This document shows positions 25,697 to 34,425 of a stretch of DNA of 64,000 nucleotides, piece after piece. Every line of letters starts with the position of its first letter. Position 1 is the first letter of the stretch. Under the pieces are notes generated by a model. It did not search any database. It was given only the letters and a program-made list of their open reading frames with translations, and had not been told where the DNA came from. This DNA is from Oscillibacter sp. (GTDB taxonomy: Bacteria > Bacillota > Clostridia > Oscillospirales > Oscillospiraceae), in assembly GCA_014799925.1 (NCBI GenBank), contig JAAVHC010000009.1, positions 1 to 64,000 on the forward strand, given 5' to 3'. The translations under genes were made by a program, and so were the position numbers.

Positions 25697-26167
25697 GTCA
25701 CTTTTGTCGCGCGACAAAAGTAACCAAAAACGCGCCAGAACCGACGGTTCTGGACTCCCTTGGGCGTCGCCAAAGGCGACACCTTATGTTTGAATTATTT
25801 TTCGCCACGATCTGGCAGACCGCCTGTCCTGCGGGATGCTATGGGCCGCCAGTGGTGCTTACTTCTGCGGCTGCGCTCTATCGGTTGTCGTTGGACAACA
25901 CACGCAGAAGACTCTGCGTCTACCATTTTTCTTTTCGTTAACTCTGTACCTCCCAGCAAGGGTACGCAGTTCGCCCAGAAACGGCTTAGCCCCTCTGGGT
26001 CCGTTAGAACCCGTGGGTAGACGCAGGCGCCGGCGCATCTGGGTAAGCGCTTGGGTAGAATCAAACCCGGTACGTCGCAGCGCAAATAAACAAACCATTC
26101 GGGGATTCTCAAGGGGCCGTGGCCCCTTGAGGGTGCTTTTGCTGCTTTTCCCACAGGGGAAAAGCAG
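25697..26167 (+). repeat. Composite hairpin-bounded element, copy 3 (longest)
   Basis: It begins with a GTCACTTTTGTCGC hairpin, CAAAAACG and a CCAGAACC/GGTTCTGG hairpin, then GGCGTCGCCaaAGGCGAC. The core is longer and more diverged in the middle, with the shared CCGTTAGAACCCGTGGGTAGA and AATAAACAAACCATTCGG. It ends with CAAGGGGCC/GGCCCCTTG and CTGCTTTTCCC/GGGAAAAGCAG. It separates the ACT gene from hom. Confidence 0.75.
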
Positions 26168-26175
26168 GTCCTACC

Positions 26176-26616
26176 CTACCCGGCAAGTATCTCGAACTTG
26201 ACCACCCCCGTCAGGCCGGCGGCCCGGGTGATAAGCTCCTCCAGAGAAATCTCCATCTCGGAGGTCTCCGCCGAGATGGTCACCGCCGCGCAGCCGTTGG
26301 TGGGAATGGTCTGATTGATCGTAAGAATATTCGCCCCGCTCCCGGCAAAAATAGCAAGTACATTGCTCAGTACGCCGGGATTATCCTTCAGCATCGCGTA
26401 GAAGGTGATAATATGCCCCGTCTTCATGTTGTTGAAGGGCTGTACCGCGTCCTTATACTTATAAAACGCGCTGCGGCTGATCCCAACCCGGCGGGTCGCG
26501 TCCCCCACAGTGGCGCATTCCCCGGTCTGCATCATCCGCTTCGCCTCCGCGACCTTGATGAAAATATCCGGCAAAGCCGAGGCGGCCACAATGTAAAATT
26601 TCGTCTTCGCGCCCAT
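26176..26616 (-). CDS. ACT-domain protein of the PheB/UPF0735 family
   Basis: The 146-residue protein has an N-terminal helical/HTH-like part (DATRRVGISRSAFYKYKDAV) and a C-terminal ACT domain (IITFYAMLKDNPGVLSNVLA to FEILAG), the arrangement of Bacillus PheB (UPF0735). Such proteins are thought to sense amino acids. Placement before hom and lysC suggests threonine or lysine control rather than phenylalanine. A GGGGG ribosome site precedes the ATG. Confidence 0.8.
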   Translation of the reverse strand: MGAKTKFYIVAASALPDIFIKVAEAKRMMQTGECATVGDATRRVGISRSAFYKYKDAVQPFNNMKTGHIITFYAMLKDNPGVLSNVLAIFAGSGANILTINQTIPTNGCAAVTISAETSEMEISLEELITRAAGLTGVVKFEILAG

Positions 26617-26755
26617 TGTGTATCCCCCTTGTGGTCACATGTCCTTGGATGAAGATAGTCTACCACAGGACCCCGCCATTTACAACCCGCAATCCATTGG
26701 AAAATGCTACAATCTTTCCTGTTGGGCAGGAGGAAAAGAGGTACAGATTGTCTAT

Positions 26756-27820
26756 ATGTCACAATTAACTGTCTTTTTACAACGGACAATCACCGCCCTG
26801 CTCTGGCTGGGCGGGGCGGTCGCCTTTTTCCGCTGGCTGCTGGCGCCGCTGCTGCCGTTCCTGCTGGCGCTGGCCCTCAGCGCCATGGTGGAACCGCTGG
26901 TCCAGCGGCTGAGACGCTGGATGCGCGTCCGGCGGGCCTTCGCCGCCGGACTGGTCACCACGCTGCTGCTGCTGGTGCTGGGCGGCGGCGCGGCGCTGGC
27001 GCTGGCCCGGCTGACCATGGAGCTGCGCCAGTGGTCCGACCGTCTGCCCCGGCTGATCGCCGGATTCCCGGACATGTGGAACGGACTGCTGGATCAGATC
27101 GAGGTCTGGTACGCCTCCAGCCCCACCCTCCTGCGCTCCGCGCTGGACCTGCTGGCGGAGCAGCTGATGGAGGAGGGACCCTCCCTGGCGGGCGCGGCGG
27201 GAACATGGCTGATGGGCGAGGTTTCCTCGCTGCTGGCCGCGCTGCCGGACGTGGGACTCTTTCTGGTTACCACGGTGCTGGCGGTCTATTTTACCAGCCT
27301 CAGCTATCCGGCCATCCTGGCATTCCTCAAACGGCAGCTGCCCCAGACGTGGCAGGTCAAGTGCCGGAGCGCGGCCCGGTGCTTCCGCTCCACCATTCTC
27401 AAATGGCTGCGGGCGGAGCTGCTGCTGATCCTCGCCACCTTCGTGGTCCTGCTGCTGGGGTTCCTCTGGATGCGCCTGGACTTCGCCCTGCTGGCGGCGG
27501 TGTTCATCGCGCTGGTGGACGCGCTGCCGGTACTGGGAACGGGAACGGTGCTGTTCCCCTGGGCGGCGGGATGCTTTCTGACGGGAAACACCCAGCGGGG
27601 ACTGTCCCTGCTGACGCTGTACGCGGTGGGACTGATCGTTCACACGCTGCTGGAGCCCCGGCTCCTGGCGGGGCAGGCGGACCTGCCGCCCATCACCGCC
27701 CTGCTGGCCATGTATCTGGGCTTCCACTTCATGGGGGTGGGCGGAATGATCCTGCTGCCCATCGTTTTGCTGCTGCTGAAGCAGTTCCAGGACGCGGGCG
27801 TGATCCATCTGTGGAAATAG
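26756..27820 (+). CDS. ytvI: YtvI-like/AI-2E-family membrane protein
   Basis: The protein is about 354 residues with seven to eight membrane segments. It has AI-2E_transport-family landmarks: LLAPLLPFLLALALSAMVEP, a soluble segment at about 100-150, then ALVDALPVLGTGTVLFPWA and LLEPRLLAGQADLPPITAL. The latter stretch fits the sporulation protein YtvI. Start choice is uncertain: ATG 26756 lacks a well-placed ribosome site, and AGGAGG lies 22 bases upstream. Function in sporulation is inferred from family membership only. Confidence 0.8.
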   Translation: MSQLTVFLQRTITALLWLGGAVAFFRWLLAPLLPFLLALALSAMVEPLVQRLRRWMRVRRAFAAGLVTTLLLLVLGGGAALALARLTMELRQWSDRLPRLIAGFPDMWNGLLDQIEVWYASSPTLLRSALDLLAEQLMEEGPSLAGAAGTWLMGEVSSLLAALPDVGLFLVTTVLAVYFTSLSYPAILAFLKRQLPQTWQVKCRSAARCFRSTILKWLRAELLLILATFVVLLLGFLWMRLDFALLAAVFIALVDALPVLGTGTVLFPWAAGCFLTGNTQRGLSLLTLYAVGLIVHTLLEPRLLAGQADLPPITALLAMYLGFHFMGVGGMILLPIVLLLLKQFQDAGVIHLWK

Positions 27821-27906
27821 GAGGGCGCGGCGAAAATCCGCCATTGCGGATCGCCCCGTTCTGCGCTATACTACTGATATTAAGGTATCAGAAAGGGGGC
27901 CGCGCA

Positions 27907-30111
27907 ATGTCCGGACGCAGCGGCGGAAAACAATGGTCCGCTCCCACGCTGATGCAGCGGGGGTGGACCAGAGAGTTGATGCGGGAGCTGCTCCCGAAGC
28001 CCCGTTACGTGCCCGCCGGAAGCCGCCGCGTCCCGCTGTGGGACCGGGACGACGTGTGCGCGGCGGAGAACAGCCCCCGGTTCCTTTACCGGGACGCGGA
28101 GGAGGGGGCGGACGCCCCCCTGCCGGGGATGGAGCTGTCCCGCGCCGCCCTGACAAGCGCCTGGGACGCGGCGGAACGGGACGAGTCCCCTCCCTGGCTC
28201 CTGGCGGGACACTACCACCGCGCCATCCTCCAGCGGCTCAGCATGAAGGGACGGGGCGCCAGCGAGTCCCAGGCCGCCGCCTGGCTGGGGGAATTTCTGG
28301 CCATGGAGCGGCGCGGCGGCAGCCCGCGCCTGCCGGAAGTCCTCAGAAACTTCCTCTGGGCGGGCGGCTGGCTGGGAGAGCACCCGGACCACCCGCTGAC
28401 GGCGGAGGTCCGCGCCCGCTACCCCCAGGTCCTGCTGGCCGCCGCAAACCGGGTGCTCGCGGACTTCACCGCCGCCCAGCCGGAGGCCGGCCTGGACGAC
28501 CTTCTGCGGGCGGAGGGGTTCCCGGTACGGCAGCTGCTGCGCGAGGGACTCGGCTCGGTCTGGTCGGTGTGGTACGTCCCCAAGGCCATCCGCACCAGCC
28601 TGTCCCTGCTGATCGCCCTGAACCCCAAGGACGAGTACCCGGAGGCCCGGGCCATGCACCGCCGCTTCATCCTCCATCTGGGCGGCACCAACACCGGCAA
28701 AACCTACGCCGGGTTCCAGCGGCTCAAGCAGGCGAAAACCGGCGTATACCTGGCCCCCCTGCGCCTGCTGGCCCTGGAGGCGCAGGAGACCATGCTGGAC
28801 GCCGGGGTGGAATGCAGCCTCTCCACCGGCGAGGAGGAGGACTTCCGGGAGGAGGACACCCATCTGGCCGCCACCGCGGAGAAGCTGGATCTGAAGCGCT
28901 ATTGGGATGTGGCGGTGATCGACGAGTGCCAGATGATCGCCGACCGGCAGCGGGGCTACGCCTGGACCAGGGCGATCCTGGGCGTCCTGTCGCCGGAGGT
29001 CCACCTGTGCGCCGCCCCGGAGGCGAAGGATTTGCTGGTGCGCCTCATTGAGAGCTGCGGCGACGACTGCGAGATCGAGCTCCACCAGCGGACCACGCCC
29101 CTGATCTGCATGTCCCGCACGGTGGACTACCAGCGCATCCAGCCCGGAGACGCCCTCATCACCTTCTCCAAGGTGGGCGTGCTCAGCGTGGCGGAGGACC
29201 TGCGCCAGAACGGGAAGGAGCCGGCCATCATCTACGGCGCCCTGCCCTATTCCACCCGGCGGAAGCAGATGGAGGGCTTCCTCGCGGGAGAGATGTCATA
29301 CATCGTCTCCACCGACGCCATCGGCATGGGACTGAACCTCCCCATCCGGCGGATCATCTTCATGGAGACGGAAAAGTTCGACGGCGTGGAGCGCCGGGAG
29401 CTGAAGCCGGAGGAGATCCGGCAGATCGCCGGCAGGGCGGGCCGGTTCGGAATGTACAACAAGGGCTACGTGGGCGCTACCCAGAACCTGGGGACCATCC
29501 GGGCGGGGCTGGAGGCCGTGATCCCGCCGCTGGAGTACGCCGTGGCGGGGTTCTCCGACCTGGTGCTCCAGGCGGAGTTCGACCTGCTGGAGGTCCTCAC
29601 CCAGTGGAACCAGATGCCCACGGTGGAGCCCTACCGCAGACTGGACATCTCCCGCTACATCGCCATCATCTCCAAAATGCGGGAGATGGGCTTCCTCCTC
29701 ACCCGGGAGCAGGAGCTGCGGGCGGCCAACATCCCCTTCGACGAGACGGAGGACGCCCTGCGGGATCTGTTCTTCCAGTTCCTCCACCGCTGGCAGCAGG
29801 GGGAACCCATCGAGCAGCCCGGCCTGCCGGAGGGAGACCCCACCCTGCCGGAGCTGGAGCAGTATTACCGGAAGCTGGACCTCTACTTCTCGTTCTCCAA
29901 GGCGTTCGACTGTCCGGTGGATGAGGACAGGCTCTACGACAGCCGGGAGCGGGTGGCCGAGGAGATCAACGAGATCCTGCTCCACCGCCTCCGGGACAAC
30001 ATCCGCTTCTGCGCCCAGTGCGGAAGGGCGCTGCCCCTGTACCACCGGGGGCGGCTCTGCGACGCCTGCTACCGGCGCGGGCGGCGCAGCGCGCCGCGGT
30101 CAATGGCATAA
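27907..30111 (+). CDS. Suv3-type DExH RNA helicase
   Basis: The 734-residue protein contains a superfamily 2 helicase core like mitochondrial Suv3/SUPV3L1: Walker A LGGTNTGKTYAGF (about 258-270), the DExH-box variant DECQM, TFSKVGVLSVAEDL, VSTDAIGMGLNLPI and motif VI QIAGRAGRFG. The C-terminal part resembles the Suv3 helical region, and the last 40 residues form a zinc ribbon (CAQCG, then CDAC). The N-terminal 230 residues are variable and begin with a short GWTRELMRELLPKP motif. An RNA-decay role is inferred from Suv3. AAAGGGGG precedes the ATG. It lies just downstream of the YtvI-like gene. Confidence 0.85.
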   Translation: MSGRSGGKQWSAPTLMQRGWTRELMRELLPKPRYVPAGSRRVPLWDRDDVCAAENSPRFLYRDAEEGADAPLPGMELSRAALTSAWDAAERDESPPWLLAGHYHRAILQRLSMKGRGASESQAAAWLGEFLAMERRGGSPRLPEVLRNFLWAGGWLGEHPDHPLTAEVRARYPQVLLAAANRVLADFTAAQPEAGLDDLLRAEGFPVRQLLREGLGSVWSVWYVPKAIRTSLSLLIALNPKDEYPEARAMHRRFILHLGGTNTGKTYAGFQRLKQAKTGVYLAPLRLLALEAQETMLDAGVECSLSTGEEEDFREEDTHLAATAEKLDLKRYWDVAVIDECQMIADRQRGYAWTRAILGVLSPEVHLCAAPEAKDLLVRLIESCGDDCEIELHQRTTPLICMSRTVDYQRIQPGDALITFSKVGVLSVAEDLRQNGKEPAIIYGALPYSTRRKQMEGFLAGEMSYIVSTDAIGMGLNLPIRRIIFMETEKFDGVERRELKPEEIRQIAGRAGRFGMYNKGYVGATQNLGTIRAGLEAVIPPLEYAVAGFSDLVLQAEFDLLEVLTQWNQMPTVEPYRRLDISRYIAIISKMREMGFLLTREQELRAANIPFDETEDALRDLFFQFLHRWQQGEPIEQPGLPEGDPTLPELEQYYRKLDLYFSFSKAFDCPVDEDRLYDSRERVAEEINEILLHRLRDNIRFCAQCGRALPLYHRGRLCDACYRRGRRSAPRSMA

Positions 30112-30113
30112 CA

Positions 30114-30139
30114 ATGGCGGGGCCTTCCGGCCCCGCCAT
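30114..30139. terminator. Hairpin between convergent genes
   Basis: ATGGCGGGGCC pairs with GGCCCCGCCAT around TTCC. There is no long T-tract. It separates the helicase from the convergent small gene. Confidence 0.55.
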
Positions 30140-30140
30140 G

Positions 30141-30551
30141 TCATTCCATATCCACGCTGATGTGGTCCGTCCCATGGGCCTCAAATTCTCCCATGTACTG
30201 CTCCATCCGATCCAGGACCTCGTCGTAATTCTCCTCGGTGGCCCGCTCGGCGTCCAGATCCCGGAGGGCCAGCTCCTCCGCCAGGATCTCAAAGAAGGTC
30301 ACATCCTCATAGGCCATAATGGCCTCATGGATGCCGCCCCCGGCAAAAGCCCTGGAGGGAATGATCTCCCCGTTATACAGCTCCACCAGAGGGGCCATAC
30401 CGTGATCCAGGCAGTGGGAGAACAGCAGGCTCTCCACCTGGTCATAGTCCCGGATCCGGTCGTCCCCACGGGTGGAATTGAGCACCCAGTTGCCTATGTA
30501 CACCAGATCCAGCAGACGGCGGAACTGTTTCTCCGTCAGATTCACTTCCAT
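30141..30551 (-). CDS. Uncharacterised small acidic protein
   Basis: The 136-residue protein is acidic and helical, with MEVNLTEKQFRRLLDLVYIGNWVLNS near the start and a long Glu/Asp-rich C-terminus. No signal peptide or membrane segment was seen, and I do not recognise a characterised family. GGAGG lies 7 bases before ATG 30551. It is monocistronic and divergent from murI. Confidence 0.7.
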   Translation of the reverse strand: MEVNLTEKQFRRLLDLVYIGNWVLNSTRGDDRIRDYDQVESLLFSHCLDHGMAPLVELYNGEIIPSRAFAGGGIHEAIMAYEDVTFFEILAEELALRDLDAERATEENYDEVLDRMEQYMGEFEAHGTDHISVDME

Positions 30552-30652
30552 GATAAGACCTCCTCTCAATGGCTCAAGTCAGTAAGCACAGTATAACAGA
30601 AAGCCGAGAAAAATTCCACAGAAAATACAGGGCAAAAAGCCCAAATTTTTAC

Positions 30653-30681
30653 TTGTTATCCTGGATAAATCATAGTACAAT
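30653..30681 (+). promoter_or_regulatory. Promoter of murI
   Basis: TTGTTA and TACAAT are separated by 17 bases, about 60 bp before the TTG start. Confidence 0.6.
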
Positions 30682-30740
30682 AGTAAAGCTGTACAATTAC
30701 CGTTCGTCCGCCGTCCGCGGGCGGGAAAGAGGGGATCGGA

Positions 30741-31553
30741 TTGAGCCCACAGGCAATCGGCGTATTTGACTCCGGGCTGGGAGGACTGACCGCGGTGCGC
30801 CAGCTGCGACGGATGACGCCCTCCGAAAACATTATATACTTCGGCGACACCGCCCGTGTCCCCTACGGAAACCGCAGCAGGGAAACCCTGCTGCAATACG
30901 CCCGGCAGGACATGCGCTTTCTCTCCACCTTTGACCTGAAGGCGGTGGTCATCGCCTGCGGCACCATCAGCAGCAACTGTCTGGAGGAGCTGCGCCGGGA
31001 GAGCGGTCTTCCCATCATCGGCGTGGTGGAGCCCGCCGTCCGACGAGCCGCGGAGCTGACCCGCTCAAAAAAAGTGGGCATGGTTGCTACCCGCGCCTCC
31101 GTGGGCAGCGGGGCCTATGAGCGGGCTTTCCGCGCACTGGACCCGGACCTGGAGGTCCACGCCCTGGCCTGTCCCCTGTTCGTCCCCCTGGTGGAGGAGG
31201 GGCGCTTCCGCCCCGGCGACGTGGTGATCGAAACCGTCGCCCGGGAGTACTTAACGCCGCTGAGGGAGACGGGGATCGACACCCTGGTGCTGGGCTGCAC
31301 CCACTACCCCCTGCTGGCGGAGGTCATCGGCGGCGTCATGGGCCCGGACGTGGCGCTGGTGGACGTGGGGGCCGAGGCCGCCCGCGCCTGCCGGGACCTG
31401 CTGGCCGGGCGGGACGCTCTGGCGGACCGGGCATCCGGAGGCGCCCGGTTCTACACCAGCGACCGGGCCGCGGGCTTCCAGCGGCTGGCCGCCCTGTTTC
31501 TGGGTCAGGAAACGGCGGGGCCGGTGGAACAGATCGACATTTCCAGGTATTGA
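30741..31553 (+). CDS. murI: Glutamate racemase
   Basis: The 270-residue protein carries GVFDSGLGGLT (Asp10, Ser11), YFGDTARVPYG, the first catalytic cysteine in IACGTISSN (Cys73) and the second in LGCTHYPLL (Cys186). It supplies D-glutamate for peptidoglycan. The first cysteine motif is usually ACNTAS; here Asn is replaced by Gly, which may alter activity or substrate. The start is TTG with GAGGGG 6 bases upstream. DUF1934 and argS genes follow on the same strand. Confidence 0.88.
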   Translation: MSPQAIGVFDSGLGGLTAVRQLRRMTPSENIIYFGDTARVPYGNRSRETLLQYARQDMRFLSTFDLKAVVIACGTISSNCLEELRRESGLPIIGVVEPAVRRAAELTRSKKVGMVATRASVGSGAYERAFRALDPDLEVHALACPLFVPLVEEGRFRPGDVVIETVAREYLTPLRETGIDTLVLGCTHYPLLAEVIGGVMGPDVALVDVGAEAARACRDLLAGRDALADRASGGARFYTSDRAAGFQRLAALFLGQETAGPVEQIDISRY

Positions 31554-31556
31554 ACG

Positions 31557-31991
31557 ATGCAGAAAAAACCAGTTATTTTATTTGTGCGGGGGGAGCAGAC
31601 CTATGACGGCGCCGCGCCGGAGGTCACCGAGCTGATGACCGAGGGCTTCATGACCATGGAAGCCGACGGCGCGATGACGCTGACCTACGAGGAGACGGAG
31701 CTCACCGGTATGGAGGGCACCACTACCCGCTTTCTCATCCGGGGGGACCAGGTGGCGCTGGAGCGCACGGGGATGATCCAGTCCCGGATGGAATTCAAGC
31801 AGGGGGAGCGCAGCAGCTCCCTCTATGAGACCCCCTGGGGGACCATGGTGGTGGACATCTCCACTACACGGCTGCTCCACCGGCTGGGGGAGCGGGGCGG
31901 CGTGATGGAGGTCGTGTTCACCGTCGCCGTCAACCACCAGGTCGCGGGGGAGAACCGGTTCAAAATCCGGGTGAAGGAAGCGGCGAGATAG
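31557..31991 (+). CDS. DUF1934 (YwiB-like) beta-barrel protein
   Basis: The 144-residue protein is beta-rich and matches the calycin-like DUF1934 family (VILFVRGEQTYDG, LTYEETELTGMEGT, GTMVVDISTT). In bacilli ywiB sits beside argS, as here. The molecular role is unknown. It starts 3 bp after the murI stop, so it is probably co-transcribed. Confidence 0.82.
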   Translation: MQKKPVILFVRGEQTYDGAAPEVTELMTEGFMTMEADGAMTLTYEETELTGMEGTTTRFLIRGDQVALERTGMIQSRMEFKQGERSSSLYETPWGTMVVDISTTRLLHRLGERGGVMEVVFTVAVNHQVAGENRFKIRVKEAAR

Positions 31992-32045
31992 GAGGAGGAG
32001 CGGCTGCTCACCCCTGCCGCCGCGAAAACAGAACCGTAAAGGCAG

Positions 32046-32082
32046 CGTATGATTTCCCGGTCTGAGGCCCGGAAATCATACG
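32046..32082. repeat. TATnATTTCC hairpin, copy 1
   Basis: GTATGATTTCC pairs with GGAAATCATAC; related hairpins with changed but still pairing bases lie at 36929-36963 and 51473-51505. Confidence 0.6.
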
Positions 32083-32099
32083 AAGCGCTTCACTGCGGA

Positions 32100-32198
32100 T
32101 CAGCCTTACCGTCGAAGCACTTGAAAAGAATCAAAAAGTTTCTTTTCAAGTCTGCGGCGCATTGCGCCGCGGGATGCCGCTTATGCGGCATCGGCTGA
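32100..32198. repeat. Three-hairpin branched element
   Basis: TCAGCC (32100-32105) and GGCTGA (32193-32198) close a branched structure with three hairpins: ACTTGAAAAGAA/TTCTTTTCAAGT, GCGGCGC/GCGCCGC and GATGCCGC/GCGGCATC. It lies in the argS leader region. Confidence 0.6.
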
Positions 32199-32206
32199 AG
32201 GCTTCA

Positions 32207-32299
32207 TAGTCAACAAACAGCGTGCGCAACACGCCGGCGGGCCCTTTGGCCCGTCGGTTGAAAAAGCGCAGACTGCGCTTTTTCAAGTGTGTTGACTGT
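32207..32299. repeat. TATAGTC-related branched element before argS
   Basis: AGTCAACA (32208-32215) pairs with TGTTGACT (32290-32297) and encloses hairpins including GCGGGCC/GGCCCGT and TTGAAAAAGCGCAG/CTGCGCTTTTTCAA. The arms resemble the TATAGTCAACA arms of the element at 23014-23145. Confidence 0.6.
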
Positions 32300-32345
32300 A
32301 TCACTGTGTGAAACAAAACACTTTTCAAAAAAGGAAGAACAAAAG

Positions 32346-34091
32346 ATGATCAACATGATCCAGAACGCCAAGGACCAGGTCCTTGCGCTGACAGAGAAGG
32401 CCTACGAGACGGCCGCCGCCGCCGGGAAGCTCCCCGCCGGCGTATCCGTCCGGGCCGGGGTGGAAATCCCCAAGGACGCCGCCAACGGCGACTATACCAC
32501 GACCTTCGCCCTGGCCGCCGCCAAGGCCATGAAGATGCGCCCCCGGGAGATTGCCGAGACCCTGCTGGAGAACATGGACCTCACCGGGAGCTTCTTCGCC
32601 TCCGCCGAGATCGCCGGAGCGGGGTTTCTGAACTTCCGCCTGGGAAAGGGCTGGTTTGAGGGCGTGCTGAACGCCGTGGAGAGCGAGGGCGCGGCCTACG
32701 GGCGGTCCGACGCTCTGAAGGGCCGGAAGATCATGGTGGAGTTCGTCTCCGCCAACCCCACCGGTCCCATGCACATGGGCAACGCCCGGGGCGGCGTGCT
32801 GGGCGACACCCTGGCCGCCGTGCTGGAGGCCGGCGGCGCGGAGGTCTGGCGGGAATTCTACGTCAACGACGCGGGCAACCAGATTGAGAAGTTTGCCACT
32901 TCCCTGGAGGCCCGGTATCTCCAGATCCTCCTGGGCGAGGACGCGGTGGCCTTCCCCGAGGACGGCTACCACGGCGACGACATCCGGGAGCTGGCTCAGG
33001 CGTACTATGACGCCCACGGCGAGAGCCTGAAAGACGTTTCCGTGGAGGAGCGTCACGCCGCCCTGGCCAAATTCGGCCTGGAGCGGAACATCCCCAGGAT
33101 GAAAACGGACCTGCGGCGGTACAAGATCGAGTACGACCAGTGGTTTTTCGAGTCCGGGCTCCACGACACCGGCTATGTGGCCGAGACGGTGGACAAGCTC
33201 ACCGCCGCCGGATACACCTACGAGAAGGAGGGGGCCCTGTGGCTGGCCACCAGCCGGATTCTGGAGGAAAATTACCGCAAAGCCGGCAAGAGCGACAAGG
33301 ACATCGCCAGGCTGGACCTGAAGGACGACGTGCTCCGCCGGGCCAACGGGTTCTACACCTATTTCGCGGCCGACATCGCCTATCACCGGGACAAGTTCGA
33401 GAAGCGGGGCTTTGACAAGGTCATCAACGTCTGGGGCGCGGACCACCACGGCCACGTGGCCCGGCTGAAGGGGGCCATGGACGCCCTGGGGCTGGACGGG
33501 ACCAACCGGCTGGACATCGTGCTGATGCAGCTGGTGAAGCTCCTCCGGGACGGCGAAGTGGTCAGGATGAGCAAGCGCACCGGCAAGGCGATTTCTCTGA
33601 CGGACCTGCTGGACGAGGTGCCCGTGGACGCGGCCCGGTGGTTCTTCAACGCCAAGCCGGACACTCAGATGGACTTCGACCTGGGGCTGGCCGTCCGGGA
33701 GGACAGCGAGAACCCCATCTACTACGTGGAGTACGCCCACGCCCGTATTTGCAGCCTCATCCGCAACCTGGCCGCCGAGGGGCGCCCCGTTCCCTCCATG
33801 GCGGACGTGGACGCCGCCCTGCTCTCCGGCGAGACGGAAATCGCCCTCATCAAGCAGCTGTCCCTCTTCTGCGAGGAGCTGCGCCTGGCCGCCCGGGACT
33901 ACGACCCCAGCCACCTCAACCGCTATCTGGTGGATCTGGCCGGGTGCTTCCACCGGTTCTACACCGCCTGCCGCATCAAGGGCGAGGAGGAGCAGGTCCT
34001 GCGCGCCCGGCTGAAGCTGGCGGACGAGACCCGTATCGTGCTGAAGAACGGGCTGGCCCTGCTGGGCGTGGACGCGCCGGAGAAGATGTGA
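32346..34091 (+). CDS. argS: Arginyl-tRNA synthetase
   Basis: The 581-residue class I synthetase has the N-terminal Arg_tRNA_synt_N region, the HIGH-type motif ANPTGPMHMGNARG (HMGN) and VWGADHHGHVARL. The KMSK-type site is VVRMSKRTGKAISL, and the C-terminal DALR anticodon-binding domain begins near YYVEYAHARI. It charges tRNA-Arg. AAGGAAG precedes ATG 32346. A 350-bp gap rich in palindromes separates it from the DUF1934 gene. Confidence 0.96.
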   Translation: MINMIQNAKDQVLALTEKAYETAAAAGKLPAGVSVRAGVEIPKDAANGDYTTTFALAAAKAMKMRPREIAETLLENMDLTGSFFASAEIAGAGFLNFRLGKGWFEGVLNAVESEGAAYGRSDALKGRKIMVEFVSANPTGPMHMGNARGGVLGDTLAAVLEAGGAEVWREFYVNDAGNQIEKFATSLEARYLQILLGEDAVAFPEDGYHGDDIRELAQAYYDAHGESLKDVSVEERHAALAKFGLERNIPRMKTDLRRYKIEYDQWFFESGLHDTGYVAETVDKLTAAGYTYEKEGALWLATSRILEENYRKAGKSDKDIARLDLKDDVLRRANGFYTYFAADIAYHRDKFEKRGFDKVINVWGADHHGHVARLKGAMDALGLDGTNRLDIVLMQLVKLLRDGEVVRMSKRTGKAISLTDLLDEVPVDAARWFFNAKPDTQMDFDLGLAVREDSENPIYYVEYAHARICSLIRNLAAEGRPVPSMADVDAALLSGETEIALIKQLSLFCEELRLAARDYDPSHLNRYLVDLAGCFHRFYTACRIKGEEEQVLRARLKLADETRIVLKNGLALLGVDAPEKM

Positions 34092-34123
34092 GGACAGGGG
34101 CACTGGTGTTTTGACGGGTATCC

Positions 34124-34153
34124 ATTCTTTTCTTTTTGAAAAAAGAAAAGAAT
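34124..34153. repeat. 30-bp A/T-rich hairpin followed by CAAAAG
   Basis: ATTCTTTTCTTTTT pairs with AAAAAGAAAAGAAT. It belongs to the same hairpin class that bounds the composite elements and begins the repeat at 53450. Confidence 0.55.
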
Positions 34154-34236
34154 CAAAAGAAAAACTTTTTGGGCGAAACTTTGTTTCGCCTGTTGGGCTT
34201 CTATCGGGAGTACCTGTGTGGAATGAAATACCAAAG

Positions 34237-34271
34237 GGGCACGGAACTTCGTTCCGTGCCCTGATTTTTTT
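34237..34271 (+). terminator. Terminator after argS
   Basis: GGGCACGGAAC pairs with GTTCCGTGCCC and is followed by TGATTTTTTT. Confidence 0.85.
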
Positions 34272-34357
34272 GGTCTATCATCGGCCGCACGGCTCATGCC
34301 GTGCTGGAGGGCCCCATCGAGACGCTGCTCTTCTGATTTGTTGGCTCCTTATATGGA

Positions 34358-34393
34358 AGCCGCGCCGTGGGACCGGAATCCCACGGCGCGGCT
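34358..34393. terminator. 15-bp hairpin after the 5'-nucleotidase gene
   Basis: AGCCGCGCCGTGGGA pairs with TCCCACGGCGCGGCT around 6 bases. The T-tract is weak on both strands. Confidence 0.5.
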
Positions 34394-34425
34394 GCGGATT
34401 TCAGATAATTGAAGGAACTGCCGGA

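Noticed and set aside
25795-26154. 119-codon frame whose peptide (GPLRIPEWFVYLRCD...) recurs at 16930-17157 and 13149-13412
   Set aside because: The recurrence follows from the DNA repeat. The frames break at different places, lack ribosome sites and cross several hairpins, so they are not treated as genes.
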